Shown here one piece after another: positions 49,001 through 60,978 of a DNA stretch of 64,000 bases. The stretch lies in NCBI RefSeq assembly GCF_007655135.1, contig NC_045129.1:38193122-38257121 (forward strand), written 5' to 3'. The translations under genes were made by a program, and so were the position numbers. The stretch is from Punica granatum. Its lineage: Eukaryota > Streptophyta > Magnoliopsida > Myrtales > Lythraceae. The notes under the pieces are model-generated. The model did not search any database. It was not told the origin of the DNA and saw only the letters and a list, made by a program, of their open reading frames with translations. Each line of letters starts with the position of its first letter. The stretch's first letter is position 1.

Positions 49001-50805
49001 CAGCAGTTGCAATTCCTCAACGAAGACAGAACACAATGCACTCGGAGGTCGAATCCTTCGAACCATTCTCCTTTACAAACTTGAGAGACAAAATAATCAA
49101 GCTCGCTGGGTGGAAAACCCCATTTTTGGGGGCGGCCTAGGCAAAAGTTAGGGCAAAAGAGAGGCACGATCGGAAATCTCTTGTGGACGGCCGTGGCAAA
49201 AGGAGAGCTCATCCCCTTTAAGTTGAGAGGTACGGCCCCGAGGTAGGTGACCATGGCAAAAGGAGAGTAAAACGAGAGATAAACAAAATAGTCACCCTAG
49301 ACTCTCGCACATTGCGCGGATCAGGGATCCCCGAGGGAAATAGCCAGGTTATCTACTACAACACGATCCCCGATCGGCTCTCCTGCACGACTCAACTGTC
49401 CAAGGCGGATTCTTCCTCAAGCACAGTGGACGACCAAGCACGCAACCCAAGCAGTTCAAGACAGCCAATACTAACAGAAGGACGGAAGAAAATGGGGGTA
49501 CATCTCGCTGCAGGCGTGAACCCGTGTATCCTTTTAGCTTGAGACAACGTGCTCTCCATGCTTTCTCTTTTCTCTCGGTCCATAAATGTCTCTAAACGGG
49601 TCACAGCCACCCTTCGATCGGCTACCACAAAGCCATAATCCCAGACATTCCTTTCCAAGAGTTTAGTCATAATACTTTGGAAATGATTAGACTAAAGTCT
49701 GACCAAATCTAAACAGAACTCTCTTTGCGGGTTACAAATGCAACCGCCTTACGGCACCCTAACGGGAAGGGTCCCAAGTCGACAGGTGCATCGAACAATC
49801 GGTAGAATTGCTTGGGCACCTTTGAGAACGTTTCGATATGCCTATGCATGACCAATAGGGGCCATGGAGGCCTCGCATCGAGGCCTTCGAAAACAAGGGC
49901 CCATTCGCATCTCAAAATAAAAGACTTTTCGCGGTTCGCTTAGGCGACAGGAAACTAAAGAGCATGCGTCACAAAAATTTCCTTTTACTTGTTCCTACAC
50001 ATCTCCAGTAACTCACCCATGGTCTACTATTGATAACAGGGTCACAAGTACAGCAAACTACAGCTTACGGCCGACTCTGATTCCTAACCACTCGGGATAC
50101 GTAGACGCTCCACCCTAGAGCTCGAGTCCTCCAGCACACGACATCCCGCAAAGTAAAATTCTTCATCGCAAGACCGGGATATCCCTAGAGAACAACAATC
50201 GCCCCTGCGACAGAGCCGACATCCGGCAGAGTAACGAGCAACCGCCCCAGCAGCAATGCCGGCGTCCGGCAGATCAAACACACCGCCGTCCCAGGGGCAA
50301 AGCACCGATAAAGCAACTTCATCACGGCAACAACGCCAGTCTACAGCATATCAACACCTTTGGGACAGCATCAGCCTGCACACTCAGCGCGCACCACTGT
50401 CCACATGACTAACGAAGAGTTATGCCCTTCTCTGCAGGTAAGTCTCATGTGGTTCCCACTCTCCTTCGAGACAAGATAGTTCTCGATCCTGAGAGCCAGT
50501 CCAATCCATAGCACCGCTTCTCTACAGCAACATTCACAAGCGACCGGGGCATCCTCGGTGAACATAACAACCGAACCATTCTCGCCAAGTACACAACGTA
50601 ATTATCTAACAAGCCTTCAATCATGCGACTAGCGGCAGGCCACAACTTCCGATTCACCATCTCAGTGCAGTCCCGACTCAACATCAAGCAAATCGCCGTT
50701 CTAAGTGCCCAGTGCCATCGCCTAACACGGACTCCCGAGTCTACATCCTCTGCACTCCTTCCTATCAAGATTACATTCACTACTATCCATGGGCTCCGGC
50801 TCAAC
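46056..50805 (+). other. Non-coding interior of the large LTR element
   Basis: Begins with the primer site at 46059-46077. The interior has balanced base composition and many stops in all frames. Weak gag-like echoes occur at 46716-46869 and, in another frame, near 47070-47180 (coiled-coil-like text around KLAQANTTLE). I saw no polymerase motif such as YxDD, nor an integrase zinc finger. Confidence 0.6.
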
Positions 50806-51822
50806 GTTTACCGCTTTCTAGACTTTGTGTCCACATTTACTACTTTTTGGACTTAGCGTTCACATTTACTATTTTTCGGACTTCGTGTCCACATTTACTG
50901 CTTTTAGGACTTCGCGTCCACGTTTACTGCTTCCTGGACTTTGCGTCCATGGACTTCATGTCCACATTTACTGCTTTTCGGACTTCGCATCCAGGACTTC
51001 ATGTCCACATTTACCACTTTCCGGACCTCGCGTCCACATTTATCGCTTTCTGGATTCTGTGTCTACATTTATTGCTTTTCGGACTTCGCGTCCACATTTA
51101 CTGTTTTTCGAACTTCATATCCACATTTACTGCTTTTAGGACTTTGCGTCCACGGACTTCGCGTCCACGTTTACTGTTTTCCGGACTTCGTGTCCACATT
51201 TACTATTCTTCGGACTTCGTGTCTACCTTTATTGCTTTCAGGCATCGCGTCCACGGACTTTTCGTCCACGTTTACTGTTTTCTAGACTTCAATTTATTGC
51301 GTTTCGAACTTCGCTTCTACATCTATTGCTTTTCGAACTTTGCGTCCACATCTACTGCTTTTCGGACTTCGTGTTCAGGACTTTGTGTCCATCTTTACTG
51401 TTTTCCAGACTTCGTGTCCACTTTTACTGCTTTCCGGACTTCGTGTCCACCTTTACTGCTTTCCGGACTTCGTGTCCACCTTTACTGCTTTCCGGACTTC
51501 GTGTCCACCTTTACTGCTTTCTGGACTTCGTGTCCACCTTTACTGTTTTTCGGACATCGTGTCCATCTTTACTACTTTCCGTACTTCGTGTCTACCTTTA
51601 CTGTTTTTCGAACTTCGTGTTCACATTTACTATTTTTCGAATTTTGTGTCCAAGACTTCGTGTCCACCTTTACTGCTTTCTTGACTTCGCGTCCACATTT
51701 ACTACTTTCTGGACTTCGGCCCTGTATTTATCGCTTTCACGGGCTTCAGTCCCGCATTTACTGCTTTCACAGGCTTCAGCCCCGCATTTACTTTTTTTAC
51801 GGGCTTCGGCATTGCATTTACT
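50806..51822 (+). repeat. 29-nt minisatellite inside the LTR element
   Basis: About 34 variant copies of a unit such as gacttcgtgtccaccttta plus ctgctttccg, best conserved at 51405-51540 where successive ggacttc starts are 29 bp apart. The end of the array drifts to ggcttcagccccgcattta. Because 29 is not a multiple of three, all three forward frames show the same 29-residue repeat, which explains the 458-codon frame at 50712-52088. It is not a gene. Confidence 0.9.
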
Positions 51823-52047
51823 GCTCTAGTTACAAATTTATACTTCCCCACTTCCTTGCCATGACTCCTTTGTCTTTTCCTCCCACAAACAGGTCCATGG
51901 CACTTGCACGACTTATTCCCATACATCCAAAAAAGAGAACAAGCCACTATTGGGAGAATGTTCAGACGGTCGTCAAGACCAAACGGGTACTTCTCATAAT
52001 CTTTGGATGCACCCTCTATCCGAGCACGCAACCAAAGAGGGGCAAGC

Positions 52048-55000
52048 TGTCAGCACCCAATTTTGGTCCACCAGCTCCAGAGGGGTAAAATTGTAATTTT
52101 TCCACCCATGAGGGAAGTATTTCCAATTAATGACTCGAGTATTCACGACTTTTTCGGAAATAGCACATTTTCCTAATTTAACACCAATTTTATGATTTTT
52201 CAAAAATGATACTATTTGGAACATCTTTGGATTTAGCGTACATCGACGTCAATTTTCAAAAATCCGGGACATTTTATCGCACAATATTGATCAACGAATT
52301 TTCCGAGCACAATGCCAATCCCGGATCATTTTTCTTGGACATCCAATTGCAAAGATGAGAATTTTAATCTCCACGCGCGTTAAATTTGAATTTTCGAATT
52401 TCTTAAAAGAAAAAAGGGACGAAGAAGGACGAATGAAAGGACGACAGGGTCAGGCCGGTCAGAGCAGGTCTGACCGACCATTGCTTTTAAAAGAAAAAAA
52501 AATGTCGGAGGCAACGGTTAGGAGTTGACCGTTGCCCCCTCCTCCCCCCAATTTTTTGTCTTCTTCCTCTTCCTTCTTCTTACAGCCGAGGCCTTCTTCC
52601 TTTTCTCTTCTTCTTATCTTCTTTTTTTTTTTTCTTCTTCCAGAAGACGCTCGAAAAAAATAAAAACCGAGAGGAAAACGGAAACCTTAACCGCAACATT
52701 CATCCATCCATCCAAAAACCCTAGACGCTCCCTCTCTCCCTCGGCTTCTTCGACCTCAAGAAAACCATAACGAAGAAAAAATCGAAGCTCGGGCTCTCTC
52801 TCTCTCTCTTAGTTCACGGAATCTCCCGAAGAAAAACCCTCAGCTCGAACGGCAGAACCCACTCTTAGCTCGGACACCATTTCGGCCCTCAACTCCGAAA
52901 TTTTCTCTCGAAACAAATCACGACCCACAGCTCACGAATTCTCTCAAAAAAACCGGAGCTTGCTCTCGCTCCAAGACCCAGCAGCTTGCCCACGGCCTAA
53001 TCGCCCAGCTCCCTCGCTGAACCCTCAGCTCGGAAGTTGGTTTTCGCCCACAGCTCGCGTAATCTCTTTCTCCCTGCTCTCCCTAAGCTGCAGACCAGTC
53101 TGTGTACTGCCCACGACCCAACTCCCCAGCCGAACCCGTAACTCCTCCTACAACTCGACTCCTCAGCTCTCTCTTCCTCTTCTCGTCCTCGGCTCTCCCT
53201 CAGCTCACTCTCGCTCCAAGATTCTCGGTCCGTCCCTTAGCTCACCGAACCCTTAGCTCGGCCGATTCGCCCATCTCCGGACTCCCTCGGCTCGCCTCTC
53301 CTCCTCGGTTCCCCTTCCGACACTAATCAAGTCGATTTCTTTTTTTTTTTTTTTAAGATCGTACAGGGAACGCCCGGAGTGACCAGGACCGTTCGCGCCG
53401 GCCCAGTCCAGCAGCGGCCTTGCCCAATCATTCGGCCTGGCCCAGCGGCAGCCATCCAGCCCAGCTCGGCAATAGCCAATTCCACTCGGCCCAGTCCAAA
53501 TCCCAGCAGGACCTTTCGGCCCATTCCGACCCCATCCTCCCTCTGCAGCCCAACTCGTCCAGCATTTTTATTTTTATTTATTTACAGAATCATCCCTCAA
53601 CTTCCCGAACTAGGTAAATTCTCGACTTGGTGGCATGTTTAGGGCTTTATTTCTAAATATTAATATTTGCTTGGATTGATATGTTGTGAAATGAACGTTC
53701 GTGGGTTGTGTGGATGACCGGATTTGTCTCGAACTTTAATTTATGAACTTTTCAAGTTGTTTCAGTTTAGTCCCGGGGCTATTTTTCCCATTTTTCAGAT
53801 CTGTCTTGAATTTTAAATTTTTTTAAGTCAAGTCCCAGCCATTTTTACCATTTTCCAATCAGTCCTCGAATTTTTCAGAATTTTTAAATCATTCCAAGGA
53901 ACTTTTCAAGTTGTTTCAGTATAATCCCGGGGCTATTTTCCGCTCTTTTCAGATCTGCCCCGAATTTTAAAATTCGTTTCAGTCAAGTCCCGTCCATTTT
54001 TAGTATTTTCCAATCAGTCCCTCAATTTTTCAGAAATTCCAAACCAGTTCTGGGAACTTTTTATGTCGTTTCAGTTCAGTCCCTGGTTCATTTTTCACAT
54101 TTCAGGTCAGCCCCAAACTTTCAAATTCGTTTCAAAAAAGTCCTGGGACATTTTCAGTAACTTTTACACAGTCCAGAATTTTCTAGAAATTTCAAATCAG
54201 TCCCCGGGAACTTTATCCGAATTTTCAAATCAGTCCCTGTTCTTTTAAATTTGTTCAATTCAGTTCCTGGATGTTTCTAAAGATTACCCAATCCTTTCCT
54301 ACTTGGATTCCCAACCGACAACGCATGTGTCCCGTTTAAATATTTTCGTTTTAGTAATTATATGTATATAACATGACAATGTGTGTTCTTTTATGTTTTT
54401 CCGTTTGCACGAGTCAGTGTCGTTTTATCGATTCTATTCATATTATGTTTGTGTATGTTTGTATGTATTTATCGTGATCATGGAGGCACCGATTGTGTAA
54501 AATATGTATGTTTATCGTGTTCTTGATCCGTGTTTAAATGCTTTATTTTCTCGTTTTAATCGAAATCTCACACAAATCGATTTAATCATGCAAACTCGGC
54601 TTAAAAATCTAATTTTTAATTTCAAGATGGTCGAGAATTATGATTCACATGGAACAGTCCATCAATGATCGTCTCGACGGTCTGATATCTGCATATTTAG
54701 AGCATTTGGCAAAATATTAATTAATTTAATCAATAATTGCACTAACAGGGTAATTGGGACGTTCATGTGGCTATTAACTCACTTGACCTTAATATTTTTG
54801 CACGAATTCGTAATAAACCGGTAGCACGCGTCGATAGGTTGCAAACATGCATTGGTGCCCTTCTCAAAACTTGCAAATTTTACAAAACCCGAGACATGTG
54901 GCTCGATGTGACATGGACGTTCAGGAAGGACTTGCGCGTCTTGACTCGAGGCCTCACCTGATTTCAAGAAACTCAGTTGGGGCGTGGAAATTCTTCTTAG

Positions 55001-56395
55001 ATCACTTCCGGATAGATTAACCGATCATTCGGCTTTTTAGGGTTCTTGACAACCCTGGAAGGTCAAGGGGGTCGGTTAGCGCCGGTCATAGGCCGAGGTG
55101 GCCCGTACCGCGTAATCTTTTTTTTTCGAAAATGATTTTCACCTCAAGGGCAAAATCGTCTATTTGCAACTTAGCGACACCCCTAGGGTTAGAATGAGAG
55201 AAACACTATGGTATCAAGGTAGGGATGGGCTACCTGTCTAGGCGTCAGTTCGTTTGCGTAGCCCGCTTTATTTGACCGATGAGTTTTTGTTATTCTAGCA
55301 TAGTCTCAGGAAGTTAGTCTGGGTGGATTGGCTCAAAATACAAATACCGGACTAATTGTGTACTTGGTTAAGACAAAAACGGGCAATAGCGGGGTAGGCA
55401 CTGGGTTCTAGGATTTACGAGCGGAATCCATATACAGTAATAACTTGTAATAATCGTAGTGTCACAATATAAAACAATCATAAAAGCAATCCACAAACAC
55501 AAGACTTGACTATAGACGCCACGTATGTCAGGTCCTCGGAAAATAATGCCAAATGCGAAATACCTTTCCGAGGCAATCCTTGATCAATTCACATCCTGTA
55601 CCCACTTTGTCTGTTTTAGGGTAGGATTTGCATGCCAAGATATCTCGGTTAATAATCGGTTAATTCACGTAAATTCGGCAATAACAAAACCTCATTGTTT
55701 GTTTATTTGTGCCAGTTTGTCACATGATTGCACTTGTTTGTTATGCGGATCAAGCCCGATCCTTTAGGATACGATCCATATGGGGTCCAACGCCCCAATC
55801 GTAGATCATGGGGTCTAATCCCCTAATACTGAGCACGCATCTTAATTTCAATTCTAGTCTTTTCAAACCACACGGTGAGCACGAGTGGAATAATAACCGA
55901 ATGCGAACCGATCAAGATTCAGTTGTTATAATTTGTATTTCATTTATTTGAGAGAATAATGTAAGGATTTATGTTGTACATTTATTCATGTAAGAATCCC
56001 GGTCGGAGAGTGGACGGTCGCAGTGTTTCTTCGAATTTACGGTGTCAAAACACGTAAGACAAGTGGAACTCAATTAAGCGGTAATTAAATTAAAATGGCA
56101 AACCTAGACGAGCTAGAGTACCGATAGGGCGTGCGAGATATAGGCTCGTATGTAACAGAACCCTCGAATTCGGAACCTTTTTTTTCGTAGACCATATGCC
56201 TTAGCAATTAGGTGTATTCCGTACCCCTAGACCTGGATGACTTGCCGGCTCTCGACTTTCGGGTCGTAAAATGACAAGTGACGACTCCTTCTCACGTGCG
56301 TCCATCGCGCGTCTCCGGGAAGGTGGACACTCCCAAGTCGCGTTGCATAGGCGTGCGCATGCGTGCCCCGACGAGACGAAATTTAGGTGCGCACA
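52048..56395 (+). repeat. 3' LTR of the large element, 4348 bp
   Basis: Starts TGTCAGCACCC directly after a purine-rich tract and ends GTGCGCACA at 56395. It carries a three-copy tandem repeat (about 53761-54225) that is single in the 5' LTR. The next bases are atatatatat, so a 5-bp target duplication would be atata; the left flank cannot confirm this because the 5' LTR is truncated. Confidence 0.82.
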
Positions 56396-56768
56396 ATATA
56401 TATATATATAGATAGAGGAGGGATTTAGCCTTCAGCAATGTAAATAATATATTAATGATTAAATGATTAATATAACCAATCATTATATCTAATGATTAAA
56501 TTAATATTAATTATTTAATTATCAGTTTTAAATCATCGAACTTCTTTTAAGTTTTATTGATTTTGATTCTTTTCGCGGGTCGCAATTTCCAAGCCCGCTG
56601 TTTAACATTATTATTTAATTTATGATATAAGCAACTGATTGATAATTAAATGCCAACCCCTAGCTATTACATATAATAACAACTAAAATAGACATATTTA
56701 TTATAGGAGTCTTGTACTTTCAGCAAATTTTCACTATAAAAAATATCAATAGAATAATGCGAAAAACA
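56396..56768. other. Intergenic, between LTR element and retroposon
   Basis: AT-rich with a TA microsatellite directly at the LTR edge. The phrase actataaaaaatatcaatagaataatg near 56732 resembles actataaaaattttcaattgag at 62850, so both may be remnants of one MITE family. Confidence 0.4.
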
Positions 56769-56779
56769 GTATGAAGACT

Positions 56780-58160
56780 GGTCAAAATATCCTCTTTCAT
56801 CTCTGCTGCCAAAACAGAAAACACTAACTCCAACAACCTTCACTGGTAAGTCTGTCTTCGGGCAAGTGCGTCTAGCACCACCGCCATCGAGATTGGACAA
56901 CTAGGGCAGTCCTCTCTCTCCCGGAAGTTTTTCGTGCTCGGTGGTTCCCTCCCTCTTTACGTTTCTCTTCCTTCCTTCCTCAGACACGGTGACGGTGTTT
57001 TAGGGGTTTTTTCGGTGTTTGCATTCACGGTGGCTGGTTCATCTCGTCAGCAACCGTCAGATGTGGTCGTACATCTCGGCAGTGGACTCGCCGGTCGTCC
57101 ATAGACTCAATTCCTGAGTTGTTCATGCCCTTCCGCGCATTCTCTTCCTCGAAGGCACTCCCAGCACGCTCCTTAACATCAGCAGGCTCCTCGTCGATCT
57201 AAGGCAGAGGCGATGTTTGATGGTGTCCCGGGCATTGGTGTGTGTGGTGGTGACCTCCCGCTCCTCGCCAGTGGTTGCACCCTCTCTCCCTTCGATTAGA
57301 TCTAGGGCGGAGAGTGCAGTTGACAGCCCGAATTACCTTTGATCTGTTTGATCCGATCCAAGCATGAACCGACCCGACTCGATTCTACAAAATTTTGGCC
57401 CAACCCGATCATCCATTGCTTATTGACATCACCCTCCCCAACGCCACAGCTTGTCTGATTAACCCTTCCCTCCCCTCCGATGGTGGCTTCTCATCTACGG
57501 CTTCTCTGCCCCTGTGATAATATCCTCGTCCATCTTGACAAGCGATCGCACTGCTAGTCCATTAGTCCTACTTCCCGACTACAAAATCGACTTTACGGCT
57601 TGCCCCTTTATGTTGGTCTTTGCAAGTCTTAGCTCTACTGTCGTAATCATTGGTTTGAACCGATCAAGGGGCCTTGGGCTTCCTTAGTTTGATCACTTAG
57701 GGATTGGGCTATTGTAATCTTTGGGCTAAACTGATTCAGAGGCCTTAGGCTTCGTTGGTTTGATTACTTAGGGATTCGATAGACTGATTATGTCTGTTGG
57801 TTGCGATTGTTAGTAAGATCTTGCACTTGGATACTGGCCCGAGACATCCTACCTACTCCACTCTAATATGGAGTGAAATTTCATCGTGGATTTAGGATGT
57901 TCTTCTTCCCCATTACTATCGGGGTCCACAATGAAAGTTTCGTTAGTAGGTTTTGATCAGTGCTCACGATTTCAAGATAACAAACTACAATTGCATTCTA
58001 TCATGTCTGATGTTTTCATGATTATCCTTTGTAGCTTGCCCCGACGGAGAAACCGTTTGTTTCGCTCTTGTAATCTCTGATCGAACATTTTATCTTGTAT
58101 ATGTTTTTGATGTGTATTAATAAAGGATCCACTTAACTGCTTGAGCAAAAAAAAAAAAAA
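56780..58160 (+). mobile_element. Polyadenylated retroposon (LINE-derived or LINE-mobilised), 11-bp target duplication
   Basis: GTATGAAGACT occurs just before (56769-56779) and just after (58162-58172) a 1.38-kb segment that ends in 14 A's (58147-58160). AATAAA lies about 25 bp before the tail. A target duplication and an A tail mean target-primed reverse transcription. The body is GC-richer than its surroundings, and I recognise no endonuclease or reverse transcriptase; short frames such as 57886-58080 are not convincing. It could be a LINE with most of its coding region deleted, or a mobilised cellular transcript. Confidence 0.8.
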
Positions 58161-58172
58161 GGTATGAAGACT

Positions 58173-59077
58173 AGGAGTTTTCACTACAGAATTTTTACTA
58201 ATGGAAAAGTGTCATAATTCTACACTGAATGTAATTCATCTGTCAATGAAGCCTTTATTTTGTGAGTGTAAAACATAACATCGATATTGTTGGGGAAGCG
58301 TGTTGATTTGAGAAATTTAGACAGAGAAGACAGGAGGGAAAACATCGGAATATATGTCAAAACCTTTAAATTGAGGAAAACATCTATAGACAAAGTGTGA
58401 AGATTCCAATAGATCAATAAAACAAGATATTACAATTTCGAGATCACACTCGCATTTCCCAACCCTTAATACAAAACGCAATCCAAGATGAGCCTTACAA
58501 CCATCTCAATTCTCATGACAAGTCATGTATTCTCTCGGATTTACTCTTTTAGAGTCTCTAGGTTCCATAGAGTGAGAACGTGATACATATTGAGAGGATT
58601 ATGAGACTCATCTCGAGTTGGATCTCGTAACGAGGGTTGTGAAACATGAATGTGATCGTGAAATTGTAATCTCCAATTTAATCGTTTTAGTGTAATCTTC
58701 ATACTTTGTTTGTGAATATTTCTCTCAGTTTAGAGGATTTTACCACATATATCTTGGTATTCTTTCTTCTCTCTTGTTGGTCTAAATTCCTCGATATCGA
58801 TACCCTTTCTCAAACTAATATTTCATATATATATATATATATATATTTTCAGTATGAATCCTGGAATTAGAAAGCCTAATGAGCTGCGATTAATTTTGGG
58901 TCAACTCACTAAGGGTAAAACTTTTTCAATATAAATTTACACCAATTTTATATGCCATAAATATATGTATATCACATTAATTGCAGAACCAAAAGGAGGG
59001 AAAAAAGAAAAAAAGCACCACAACTATTTTGTATTTATTCCGAAAAACAGTCAAAGAAAATGAAATGAGAAATGGCA
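58173..59077. other. Intergenic, no gene seen
   Basis: AT-rich DNA with a TA microsatellite at about 58829-58848. The final part is probably 3' flank of the minus-strand membrane protein gene. Confidence 0.45.
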
Positions 59078-59602
59078 TTAAAAGAGAGCCACCAACCACT
59101 CCTCTAAGAGCATTTCCCATTTCCTACTGATGTTTCTGTGGATACTGAATATGTATCCCAACTTCGTACTTGTAAATGCACTTAGGACCCTGTAGGACAA
59201 TTGGTACAGCCCCGCTCTCCGCCTGCAAGACGAACAATTCCCGGGTCCCCTGGGCGCTGACATGTGCGGATGAAGGTACAGGTGTAACATGAACTCATTA
59301 GCTGAAGGCACAGGCTCCTTCTTCGCCAGCGTCTTGGATTCTTTGGGTGGCTTTATTGATGATCCGGATGCTACGGGAGGTGGTTCCTTGGCCTTCTCCT
59401 CATCCTTGTGGCCAGCCCACTTCTCGAGGAAGATGTAAACCAATGCCAAGAAAATCAGAGCAGCGGCAACTGATCCGACGATGACCCACGTCGAGACTTT
59501 GTTGGACAGTGAAGACGGGTCAGAAGGCAGCCAGGGGATCCCCCATGTTGGCGGGGAGTAATAACAAGGGAACTGGGGGTTCGTCTGAGGACACGGATCC
59601 AT
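59078..59602 (-). CDS. Paralog of the small membrane protein, C-terminus probably frameshifted
   Basis: The frame of 174 codons starts MDPCPQTNPQFPCYYSPPTW, which parallels the start of the protein at 41286, and has a membrane segment at residues 39-59 followed by a charged linker. A CSSC pair near residue 124 corresponds to the first Cys pair of the paralog. Beyond it the family-like residues (NCPT, then KCIYKYEVG) fall in other frames near 59160-59215, so one or two small indels have probably scrambled the zinc-ribbon end and the last 40-50 residues are novel. It may be a decaying copy or a divergent gene with an unseen intron. No function is known. Confidence 0.5.
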   Translation of the reverse strand: MDPCPQTNPQFPCYYSPPTWGIPWLPSDPSSLSNKVSTWVIVGSVAAALIFLALVYIFLEKWAGHKDEEKAKEPPPVASGSSIKPPKESKTLAKKEPVPSANEFMLHLYLHPHMSAPRGPGNCSSCRRRAGLYQLSYRVLSAFTSTKLGYIFSIHRNISRKWEMLLEEWLVALF

Positions 59603-60978
59603 GATAAAGATTTCGAAGTGAGAATGAGGTGTCTTCAGTTTTGGGTACTAGTAGCAAATCATCTCCATCAATATTGAGACCGTCAGTTCAGTGTCTTAAA
59701 CAGATCCATCGTCTACTTTATTTTATGTGATAGACCGGAGAGGTTAAATTAGTTGGGTCAACTCGTCAACTTAATTAAAGTTTGAGCTTATTTCATGTCA
59801 TGTGGGTTTCTGCTTCGCGGTAACTACGACCCAAGGGAACCTACCACTTGCTTTAATTCTCTTTTTAATTTGTTTCTATTTATTTAATAATCTACTTATT
59901 TGTTAGGTAGAGCCGTAGGTGATATGGCTACCGACTATATATATGTATATAAATGAATTAATATATATGGAAATTCATATATACTATTAATGTTATAGAG
60001 ATTAAAACATGAACAAAGATGAATTTTTATTTCATTAAACCTATGGGCCTCCTGGTAACTGACAAAAAGACACGGACAAAGTTCCATAAAAACATTGAAT
60101 ACTGGAATTTTTTTTTTTTTTATGAAAGGATCAGTCTGGTGGATCAAATCATATAATTTTTTTGTTCACTCTAATCCTTACAATCGGGTTAAGAGGTAGT
60201 CCAACTTTAGGCCGTGGGCTCCTTCGGCCCAACAGTCCAATATAAACTATAGGACAAAGCTAGTGTGTATCTGCCATTGGTACGAGATCTCCTCGTATCA
60301 TTTGTCATGACGGTTGGAATTACTCTTGACCATCATATCGTTGCCATAACTGTTGGAATTACTCTAACTGTGATATCAGGGCTAACCCACATAAGCTAGC
60401 TAGTGTCCATTCGATAAGCCAATATCTATACGAGCCACTAGTTGTGTAAGATCGGACATTTTCTCCCCCAATTACACAATTTTAGGATATGCCTGTCCAG
60501 GGGTTGAAGTCAAGTTCGAGTGAAAAATAGCCGATCAAGTTTGAGAATATTAGAAAAACGGAACAGTTTAAAAATTATCGTCTTGGAAGATAAATTCATC
60601 GCAAACGTCAACCAACTGCATGTTCAACAACCTACGCTCGTTTGGTCATATTCCTAGGATATATACATATACATATATATATATATATAACGGAACTTGA
60701 AATACCACAAAGAGTTAATATTATAAAAGAATCATGCTTATGTGGAAGCATATGCATGGATCATGACCAAAGTTGGGCAACCACCTTCATCCATTGATTA
60801 TATATCATATATTTGATCGAGCATGTATAAGTTTCTTGCTTCATGAAGCATAAAATACACGAACTTCCATGGCACTTGATGCCAAAAAATTTGCTTCATC
60901 TTCCTCACCTACAATCCCATTAATACCCACCAAATCTCCTACACTCGCGGCAAGTTCGCCAAAAAACTCCCATCAGAA
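59603..60978. other. Intergenic region between the membrane protein gene and the 61-kb gene
   Basis: No gene is supported. A local duplication of ggttggaattactct occurs at 60312 and near 60352 (40-bp spacing). A TA microsatellite lies at 60668-60689. The last 150 bp are likely promoter and leader of the next gene, but I can assign no element. Confidence 0.45.

Larger units (their letters stand above)
41963..56395 (+). mobile_element. Large Ty3-type, Tat/Ogre-like LTR element lacking recognisable gag-pol (LARD-like)
   Basis: Two direct long repeats (41963-46055 and 52048-56395) flank a 6-kb interior. A tRNA-Arg-type primer site (TGGCGACTCCACTGGGGAC, 46059-46077) follows the first and a purine tract (aaagaggggcaag) precedes the second, so both belong to one plus-strand element. 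No protease, reverse transcriptase or integrase frame is recognisable. A short open stretch at 46716-46869 (FLEVVSFWNLVNVVFDVQG) faintly resembles the gag-like region of Tat elements. LTRs above 4 kb with a non-coding core fit the definition of a large retrotransposon derivative. By eye the LTRs are about 94% identical over 44.4-44.6 kb, so the insertion is not recent. Confidence 0.8.

Noticed and set aside
48829..49254. 141-codon minus-strand frame inside the LTR element
   Set aside because: Cys/Phe-rich low-complexity text with no gag or pol similarity.
50806..51822. Array of short repeats that could be mistaken for a CRISPR
   Set aside because: The repeats are contiguous, without unique spacers, vary between units and lie in a plant retroelement.
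50712..52088. 458-codon open frame with regular 29-residue repeats
   Set aside because: Produced by a 29-nt minisatellite inside a retroelement; the other two forward frames are open in the same way, and no start context or domain is present.
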